From: Triglochin maritima
Lineage: Eukaryota > Streptophyta > Magnoliopsida > Alismatales > Juncaginaceae
Assembly: GCA_963682175.1 (NCBI GenBank)
Contig: OY821791.1
Coordinates: forward strand, 30,378,326 to 30,442,325
Length of the DNA stretch: 64,000 nucleotides
Direction: 5' to 3'
Shown here piece by piece: positions 56,823 to 64,000 of this stretch (the first letter of the stretch is position 1; the number at the start of each line of letters is the position of its first letter). The notes beneath the pieces were generated by a model, which was not told where the DNA came from, did no database searches, and worked only from the letters and a program-made list of their open reading frames with translations. The position numbers and the translations under genes are program-made.

Positions 56823-57905
56823 TTATTGACATCATATCATGCATATATTTGCGTCTTATGTCCTTTATTTTTAGCCTAAGCAATGCTACGTAACGAGTTT
56901 TATGTTTAAGTTTCAGGAATAAACATGTTTGAGAAGAAGAGACTATAAAAGGACTTAAAAGCAAGAAAAATGACTGAATTGTAGGACTTATGGACTGAGA
57001 TGCAAGAGAGAATGACCCGGATGTAAACCAAAAGAATCAATGAGTAAATCAAGAAGTTTCACACCATCATGAGTAGTATTTTGTCAATTAGATCCGGGTC
57101 CAAACATCCACAACCAAATCGGGTTCATAAAACATCAAGACATCAAGACAGAAACAAACCACAAAAATCTAGACTGAATACAAGACATATGGACCGCCAA
57201 TTGGCTGTCCCAGACCTCCACTTACCGGTCCAAATGTGTCCAAAGTGTTCACGGTTTAGTCGGGTCATTGGTTATGTTGTTTTATGTCCATTTATATTAT
57301 GCTTTTAGTCTCATATGGGGGGATTGTTCGTGGTTACCTGTTTTCATGCATATAAATAGAACTATTCCTCTCCTTTTGTATTCACCCATTGCTTGGTGGC
57401 ATTCTCTCTACTGGAGTAAGTCTTGGAGCAAAAGCTCAAGGTGGAGAAAAATGTCACTTGTAATGTGAGTCTTGTCAATAAAATATTTTTTTCTTAGTTA
57501 GTTTTATATTTTCTCTTTTTGCATGCTTAGTTTAATTTCGTTTTGCCTTTTTTTCTTAATGAGTAGTTAGTAGTTCCATCCTCATTTGGGATGGAGGTAA
57601 GGTAGAATATGTGATGTTTTTGGGTTCTTTTATTTGTGTCATTTCATATGCTTAATATAGATCTATACTTGTAGCATGATTAAACTTGTATTAGATGGGA
57701 TAATGTCCACACTAGGTACTTATCTCATGCTAGTTTTAGAGTTACCTTGTTGCTTGTAATGATTAGATGGGAATGACTTGTTATGTATGGATCCATGTTT
57801 GGTGCACATTTATAAGAATGATTTAGGTTGTATGTCGGATTGATTGATGCTTTAGAATCTAAAATCAACCTCAACTTTATGTGAGATGTGCATGTTCATG
57901 GTATG
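56823..57905 (+). repeat. 3' LTR of the second pol-less element, left piece
   Basis: Follows the PPT TTAGGTGTGGGGTATT; starts TTATTGACATC (TG lost by mutation). TATAAATA at 57351. It is interrupted after GTTCATGGTATG by the solo LTR at 57906. Confidence 0.85.
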
Positions 57906-59438
57906 TGATTGACATCATTTCATGCTCATATTTGTATCTTATATCCATTATCTTACACCTAAGCAATGCTACGTGACGAGTTTTATGTTTAGTTTTCAGG
58001 AATAAAGAGGTTTGAAGAGAAGAGCCATGAAAGGACCTAAAAGCAGGAAAAAGGACTTAATTGTGAGACCTGGGGACTAAGATGCAAAGGAGAAGGACCT
58101 GATCGTAAGACCGAAGGACCTAAGAGCAAACAGGAAACTCCACACCATCATGGGGAGTATTTTGGCAATTCGACTCGGGTCGGAGCTCCAACAAACCAAG
58201 TAGATGCATCCAAGACCAAGAAATACTTCAAGCAAAGCCCAACACAAAAAGCAGACGGATCTGGGCCTTATAGACCGCCAATTGGCGGTCTGGATCATCC
58301 CAGATCCGCTAAGATTTTGCCTAGACTTGTATTAATGTTTGTTTAGGCTATTTTTGGTATTGGTCTAGTCCCACATCGGGGGATTAACCCGGATTAGCTT
58401 TTTCCATGCTTATAAATAGAACTCTTCACCTTCCATTGTAACTACCCATTGCTTGGTGGCATTCTCTCTACTAAGGAGTGAGCCTTGAAGCAAAAACTCA
58501 AGGTGGAGAAGAATGCTACCTTCAATATGAGTCATTTGTTAATAAAATAATTCTTCTAGTTTCTTTTAATCTTGTCTTTTAATTTGTGCATGCTTGTTTA
58601 GTCTTTCCTTTCCTTTTAAGCTTCTTTAATATTTCTTGCTTTCTTAGGGTAATTTCATTTCAGTATTATGCTTCATTTTGTTAATATAGTTAGTGTAATG
58701 AGTAGTGAGTAGTTCCATCCCCACTTGGGGGTGGAGAAATATGTGATATGATCATGTAGTGTATTAAATGTGTGTTATCTTAATCCCATGAGCTTTATAT
58801 GATTTCCATAATCATCTAATGAGTTTTCACTCTTATCTTTGATATGTTAATGCTCTTGAATGAAGCTTAGCTTATGCTTTGATTAGTGGACCTATTTTAT
58901 AGGGAATGATAAGGTTAGGATATGGATGGAATTAATATTGGAAACACAATTTGTAGTGTATGTACTCTTGTTGCCTTTACCTTAGTTAATGTCTTGTATG
59001 TTTTAATGATGTAGTCTTATCTTAATTCATGTGGAGGCATAGTAGGGTCTAGTCTTTATACATGAGTTCATTTAGCTTCATTCCAATTATTGTCTTGTAT
59101 GTTTTAATGATGTAGTCTTATCTTAATTCATGTGGAGGCAAAGTTGGATGTCGTTTTGTGATTTCATGCACTACATGTTGTGAGGAGCTTAATTGAACAC
59201 ACACACACATCTTTATATTCACATTATTTCTCTACCCCCCTATGGGGTTTAGTTTTTATTGCTTATATTTCATTTCCTTTTGCATTCTAGTGTAGTTAGT
59301 GTAATCAACCTTTCTCTCCTTTCTTTACCACTCGCCTTCGAACAAACAAAAAGTCGACACACCTCCCAGTGGACGACCCGTATTTGCCACCGCTTCAACG
59401 CGGCCGTGCACTTGTGGTTTAAATAAAACGATCAATCA
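57906..59438 (+). mobile_element. Solo LTR of the Athila-type family, nested in another LTR
   Basis: Starts TGATTGACATCATTTCATGC and ends CGATCAATCA; 1,533 bp; flanked by a perfect GTATG duplication (57901-57905 and 59439-59443). It is closer to the LTRs at 26934 and 32743 than to the LTR it sits in. Perfect palindrome GACCGCCAATTGGCGGTC at 58273-58290; TATAAATA at 58411. Confidence 0.9.
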
Positions 59439-59443
59439 GTATG

Positions 59444-59752
59444 CCATGTAGTGTTGCGTATCCTACACTTAGATTCTACACTAGCTTCTACTGGTATGCC
59501 ACACAAACTACACTTGTTTCTAATTGAAAAGAAGACTCACTCACACACACATACCTACACAACTCCACTCCATGGGGTTTAGTTTTATTTTTTGTCATTC
59601 TTAGTTTAGTGTAGTGTAATCACATTTTCTCCACCTTGTTTCCCACTCGCCTTCGAACAAACAAAGTCAACACATCTCCCTGTGGATCAACCCGTATTTT
59701 CCATCGCTTCAACGTGGCCGTGCTCTTGCGGTTATTATAAATGAATCAATCA
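59444..59752 (+). repeat. 3' LTR of the second pol-less element, right piece
   Basis: Resumes CCATGTAGTGTTGCGTATCC, as at 52287 in the 5' LTR, and ends ATGAATCAATCA, followed by GTGTG. Confidence 0.85.
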
Positions 59753-59757
59753 GTGTG

Positions 59758-61208
59758 CTCACCCGCACTCACCACCTCCTAACGACGCTCACGTCCTTAA
59801 ATGCAACCATAAAACTTTGTCTGAGTTTCCCAAAAGGAAACCTCGTATGCCAAGCTCCTAGGTGCATGAATCAAACAATAACATGACATGGTATGAAAAT
59901 GCAATACATCACAACTACCACCGTCCAATTGGGTTCCGAGACCTCTCTCCCAACCACAACTGACACAACCAACACATGTCTCAAGGGTCCTCTCACCCCA
60001 ACCCTACAACCACTCGTGCACACAAGACACCCGTCGGAAAATCATCGGCCAATAGACACACTGCACACAAGGCACCGTCAGAAAATCATCAACTAACAAA
60101 CACACGTGCACACAAAGTACCAACTTCGTAGAGCCACAACCACGATCGCATCACGCCAGAATGTCCGTACCGTCGCCCCAAAAAGGTCGGGACCCGTTGC
60201 CCTCAAGACCGATCACAACCACCACAACAACACCAGCAATAGACACCAAACTACCAGCAACAGACACCAAACTGGGCAGAAACGGTCGACCGAAACCCCA
60301 CAAAAAGCCTGGTCCAACCGAAATAGAAACCAACCATTCGAACGACAAAGGAGACCCGTTCGACCGAAAAACAACCATTAAAATCCGCCTCTCGCTCGAA
60401 AGCACAAACGATCGAACAAGCAAGAAACAACGGTCGACCGGAAAAGCCAGTAAATTCAGCTTCCAAAACAAATTAAACTGGTCGACCGAAACTACATTTG
60501 GGTCGAACAAACTTTAAGTTTTCTTAAGTCATCGGTCGAACAAGATCACAGGGTTGTCGGCCGTTCTTGAGGTCTACACCCCCAAAACACTTAAAACAGT
60601 GTCATTAAAGGGGACCCGATCGACCGAAAACTCCCAGGACGTTCATCTTCTCGCTCAAAATGCATAACCGATCGACCACCCAAAGGTATCGTTCTACTGG
60701 TGCGAGAGATAAACGCCTAAAATACACTACAACCGGTCGACCGAATCGAGCACCGGTCGACCAAAGCAGAGAAGAAAATTTGCTGCACAACCCCGACGAG
60801 CCATTCGGCCTACCATCGACTACTCCAACACCCACACAACTTAGGTGAGTAAGGAAAACAAAGCTTGGCATACCTTTAAGGCTTGAAGAAGTCCTTGATG
60901 AACCACAACGAACGCCTCCACCCGGAAAGTCTTATCTTCGGCGAACCCCTCGAGCCCGATCACGTCAACTCTGGCAAACGTTTGAGCTTCTCGCTTCACC
61001 GATTCCACACCTCTCCGGAGCTTCAGATGGCTGAGAGGTAAAGAGTTGAGAGAGAGGATTTGTGCAGGAGAGAGAGAGACGAGTGAGAAGAGAGAGAGGG
61101 GGGGAACCCTTTATACTCTCTCCAAGCAAATCTCAGTCGCCCACCTCATCTTCTCCATCACAATCCCCTAAATCTGATTAACCACTAATCAAGGATTAGG
61201 ATCTGACA
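59758..61208 (-). repeat. 5' LTR of the gypsy element, piece 3 (outer part)
   Basis: Matches the layout of 36880-38778: GAGTTTCCCAAAAGGAAACC against GAGTTTCCCATTAGGAAACC, then a region dense in GGTCGACCGAA motifs (about 60280, 60430, 60480, 60735 and 60755), then the TC-rich segment and a TG...CA-type end at GGATCTGACA (61208). The two LTRs have diverged strongly in the middle, so the boundary is approximate. ORFs here on both strands are not recognisable proteins. Confidence 0.6.
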
Positions 61209-61981
61209 GTTAGAGTAGCTAATAATCAAGATTAGAAAGTAGATCTTAGTAGATGCATTGATATGCATGTTTGAGATTTAAAATGAGATTTACAGGTAAG
61301 GGAAACACTTGAGGCAATTCATATCATCCATCCGAACATTTTATGGCCTTATTATTTATTCAAACTTACACAAGTCAAATCATAATTGATACGTTACATC
61401 AAAGCTTTGGACCTTCAAGTAGTCAAGCATAAAATTACAATATAACATAAATAGATAATATATCGATGTTGACGATAAAGTAAATCAGACACCCAAGCTG
61501 CTTTTTTCCTCAACTAAATTGCAACAACCTGAACCTGAAAGATCAAAATAATTGATGAAGGTAATATCAAAAAGAAGCACAACATAATTTGACTAAAAGC
61601 AAATATAAATACTAAAAATTGAAAGCAAATATATAGGAAATGTATTATGTATCTAACCTGAGTGCTCGATCATTGAAATTGTGCTTTAAAATATAATGGA
61701 AACCATACTATGGACAGATATTGCAAACCTAAAGATTTTGCAAACAAATTTGAACTAAATCTACTATCTCATCACATGACAATGAATTGTCTTAGCTATA
61801 AATCGACTTTCAAAGTCATCGGTACATGTATAATTTTTTCAGTTTCTTCGTAATTAAAGAGCATATCTTTAATACTAAAGTGGATGCAAATAATTAGGAG
61901 AGCCACTAAAGGAAAAGCAATTGATAGAAATGAAATGCAGTTAGTTAAAATGAGGGAGGGAACGTACGTACTTACATGCAA
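61209..61981. other. 3' flank of the DUF247 gene, no other gene seen
   Basis: AT-rich single-copy-looking DNA between the gypsy LTR and the DUF247 stop codon. It should contain the 3' UTR and poly(A) signals of the DUF247 gene on the minus strand. I see no coding sequence, repeat array or RNA gene. Confidence 0.5.
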
Positions 61982-63883
61982 TTAATTTTTGTTGTTGTAG
62001 TAGCCGAGTAAGGTGTAAACAGTTTGGAGAACAGTGAGAACAAGGGCGACAAAACCGACCACCAAACAGATGATCGACCAGGGGCTACTGAAGTACTTTC
62101 TGAATAGATGCACGCCCCATCGATGATGTGGTTCCGCCACATATTTTTCGATGGAGTCACGAATGTACCATGCGTCTCCGGCAGGTGATAGTTTAGGCAA
62201 TTGTAGTTTCTTTAGTTTTTCAAACATGTGCATTCCCTCCTCTCTTGAATATGCAGAGACGACCCCTTTCTCCTCTAACATCTTGTAATCATCCTCCGAC
62301 TTCACGAGTGAACATAAAAAACAAACGTAGTCTGACATAGGTCGGTGGTTGCCGGAGAGTACCTTTCGTGGATTCGTCGAACAAGTCACCATCAACGACC
62401 TCCTCCGCTCCTCCCCCAAAATTATATTCCGTAATCTAGAATACGTAAGCTGATTCAAATGGATATGCTGAATAGCCAATGTTCGATTTCTAAACATTAT
62501 GTGTGGAATACATGATCTTATGTTGGTGGCTTTTATGTGTATCCCAGCTTCGTCACAATCCGTAGCGGTACTGGTTTTGATTACCATCGGCAGAGCAACG
62601 TCGTCCTGATCACGGAGAAGCTTCTTAAGGAAGAATTTGTAGGGTTAACAAACATAATTCTTCAACTTCGCCATGTTGCTGTGCTAGTCATGAATTTTCG
62701 GACGACGTACAAAACACAAGTTCGCACAATAGAATTCGAGGAGGTTTTTGTAATTTGTTTTCATTTTATAAAAAAATTTAAAACGTTCATTCGGAAAAAA
62801 GAACTTCCTTAATCTCACCACCATTTCCTTTGGTTCATTGTCAGGGAAGACCAAAAGATATACGGCATTAAGGACATCAAATGGGATTTGATTTTCTATC
62901 AACAGAAAATCATGTAACATGACCTCCCTAGATATCTGTTCATCAAATTCTGGAACATCATCATCTTGGTAGCAACACCATTCGATTAAGAAACAGGCAT
63001 CCAAAACTAGCATTTTTGTGAACTCATCCTGGTCGAGTTGCTGGATGTCTTCTGAATAGCATCTCCGAGCGGACTCTTCCAATCCACGTACCGCACTCAC
63101 ACATTTATTGACATAGGGATGGAGCTACATGGAGACAAGAGAGGGTCATGCCTCCCCCCAAGATTTTTGAAAACTCTTATATGTGCAAATGTAATTCAAA
63201 TCTTCTAAAAAAATTCCAAAGATTTCATAAACATTAGTTTACTTCGAATTTTTGTTCCTAGTCACGAATAGTGTTTCTCATGGTCCAAATATTCATTTTT
63301 CCATAATTCAAAACGTATATAACAACCCATTCTAAATGCCACAAAGCTCTAGCTAGAGTTTTTTTTTTTACTATTTTTACAGTAGATCAATTTCATTATA
63401 TCAATTCTCACCAATCTCGTTACTTTGGTTTCTATAATAATGGTTTCTTGTTTTTCAATGCACATTCTTTATGAAAAATCTAAAAAACATGTAAACTTAT
63501 AACAATCATCATTTTTCTCTCGTTCTTTTGTCGTTGTTGCTTACCGCATCGACCTGCTTCTGCGACATGTAAAAGCTTGCATGTCCCGATGTCGATGAAG
63601 AGACATCCGACCCTGCAGGATGTCGCTGTAGTAGCCTTCTCATGTACATCCACTTACGCTTCTGCATTGGTTCCAGTTTAGACCCTCCCATTTGTACTGG
63701 GCCTATTGAGACAACCTTTGGATCGAAAGGATGCCAATCATCGTACTCACGAAGGTGCGATGGAATACCAAAAAAATTCGAATTTTGGTCTGATGTTCCA
63801 ATAACAACTTCATAATCTGATACAGTATTTCCTAGCATCTCTAGCATTTCACTCACCAACTGCTGTGCTTCCATCTCTGTCAT
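61982..63883 (-). CDS. DUF247 domain membrane protein (possibly a pseudogene)
   Basis: Three collinear pieces match plant DUF247 (PF03140). Exon 1 (63883-63545) starts MTEMEAQQLVSEML and has VVSIGPVQMGG and MQKRKWMYMRRLL. Exon 2 (63124-62711) has VRGLEESARRCYSEDI, MLVLDACFLIEW and DFLLIENQIPFDVL. Exon 3 (62623-61982) has DEAGIHIK, MSDYVCFLCSLVKSEDDYKML, and a C-terminal hydrophobic anchor after YFSSPWSIICLVVGF. The model gives about 464 residues, normal for the family. DUF247 proteins are plasma-membrane or secretory proteins of mostly unknown function; members at the grass S and Z loci control self-incompatibility. Two in-frame stops (62682-62684 and about 62646-62648) lie inside a putative 87-nt intron; without splicing there the gene is broken. 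Confidence 0.75.
62624..62710 (-). other. Putative 87-nt in-frame intron of the DUF247 gene
   Basis: On the minus strand it starts GTACGT and ends TTCTTCCTTAAG, is a multiple of three and in phase 0, and contains both in-frame stops. Removing it joins YCANLCF to KLLRDQDDVALPM. DUF247 genes often have no intron here, so it may equally be decayed coding sequence. Confidence 0.4.
63114..63240 (+). mobile_element. hAT-like terminal sequence at the DUF247 splice acceptor
   Basis: TAGGGATGGAGCTACATGGA, then GGTCATGCCTCCCCCCAAG and ATTTTTGAAAA follow the layout of the left end of the hAT-like element at 5445 (CAGGGGCAGACCCACG ... CAATTGCCCCCTCC ... AAATTTTGAAAAA). The other end was not found. If real, a transposon end supplies the splice acceptor and a few codons (LHPY). 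Confidence 0.4.
63125..63544 (-). other. Intron 1 of the DUF247 gene
   Basis: Donor GCG|GTAAGC and acceptor CCATGTAG|CTCC; phase 0. The join reads QKQVDA-LHPYVNKCVSAVRG, in frame with both flanking domain halves. Inside, the exon reading frame quickly hits stops. The acceptor side carries hAT-like sequence (next entry). Confidence 0.65.
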
Positions 63884-64000
63884 TGTTAATAACCAACTTT
63901 GTCTCCCTGAAGCAATCACCAATTTCACTTTCCCATGATATAAAAAAAGCATAAATATTCCTCGGGCAAGTTTTGGACTAATTGTCAGGTTCCATTTCTG

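Larger units (their letters stand above)
51195..59752 (+). mobile_element. Second pol-less Athila-type element, with a nested solo LTR
   Basis: 5' LTR 51195-52593; PBS 52600-52617 (TGGCACTGTTGTCGGGGA); a broken gag-derived ORF (53678-55186); poly-G tract (55534-55551); 3' LTR in two pieces (56823-57905 and 59444-59752). GTGCG before and GTGTG after it differ by one base, as an aged duplication would. Its internal region is collinear with the element at 26934-34284 and likewise has no pol, so the pol-less form is a multiplying subfamily. More stops and LTR differences make it older. Confidence 0.85.
36671..61208 (-). mobile_element. Degenerate chromodomain-type Ty3/gypsy element, host of nested insertions
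   Basis: Read on the minus strand: 5' LTR in three pieces (61208-59758, 51194-51130, 41943-41851), PBS (41836-41849), gag, protease, RT, a deletion, the integrase end and chromodomain-like tail, PPT, 3' LTR (38778-36671). The 5' LTR pieces line up with the 3' LTR once the elements at 41944-51124 and 51195-59752 are taken out. For example AGGATCTGGTC...GTGCG|GCTCACCCGC matches AGGATCCTGACC...GTGCACGCCCGC near 36860. Domain order and the YPELF tail fit the Tekay/Del branch. I could not find a matching target-site duplication (GGATA on the left, GTTAG on the right). Confidence 0.75.

Noticed and set aside
60106..60871. ORFs of 88-119 codons on both strands
   Set aside because: Antisense overlap in the diverged gypsy 5' LTR; residues reflect the GGTCGACCG motif array.

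Overview
The window is nuclear DNA of a flowering plant, probably a eudicot; the species cannot be told from sequence. It is AT-rich, gene-poor and built mainly of LTR retrotransposons nested in one another. Only three gene-like loci stand out: a broken FAR1-RELATED (FRS)/MULE-type transposase gene (17422-22160, +), a Ulp1-like C48 cysteine protease (23238-24116, -) and a DUF247 membrane-protein gene (61982-63883, -). A short F-box-associated fragment lies at 14597-14848. No rRNA, tRNA, CRISPR array or prokaryotic operon was seen. Layout: 1-7032 holds diverged copies of one repeat unit, cut by a SIRE-like copia solo LTR (1462-3118), an unclassified insertion with a hairpin (4303-5444) and a hAT-like element (5445-6879). 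7033-13742 is a minus-strand Ty3/gypsy derivative with a 4.45-kb LTR, less than 1 kb of internal sequence and a truncated second LTR. 13743-17421 has a duplicated non-coding block and the F-box fragment. 17422-24200 is a Mutator-like module: an FRS-type transposase pseudogene converging on a Ulp1-like protease, with the same ~21-bp minisatellite both in a transposase intron and between the two genes; an Athila-type solo LTR (18160-19572) splits the transposase. From 24290 to 61208 lies a nested stack. A degenerate SIRE-like copia element (gag pieces at 26578 and 34290, 3' LTR at 36209) was split by a young Athila-type element (26934-34284). Next to it is a minus-strand chromodomain-type gypsy element (36671-61208 overall) whose 5' LTR was hit by two Athila-type elements, one with pol and an extra ORF (41944-51124) and one without pol (51195-59752); the latter's 3' LTR received another solo LTR (57906-59438). 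Target-site duplications of 5 bp and rejoinable flanks support this order. The host gene on the right edge encodes a DUF247 protein with a C-terminal membrane anchor. Points deserving a second look are the FRS/Ulp1/minisatellite module, the pol-less Athila-type family with an intact gag-derived 497-codon ORF, two kinds of palindromic motif arrays in the LTRs, a template-switch-like rearrangement at the end of the pol-bearing Athila element, and an in-frame putative 87-nt intron that removes two stops from the DUF247 gene.
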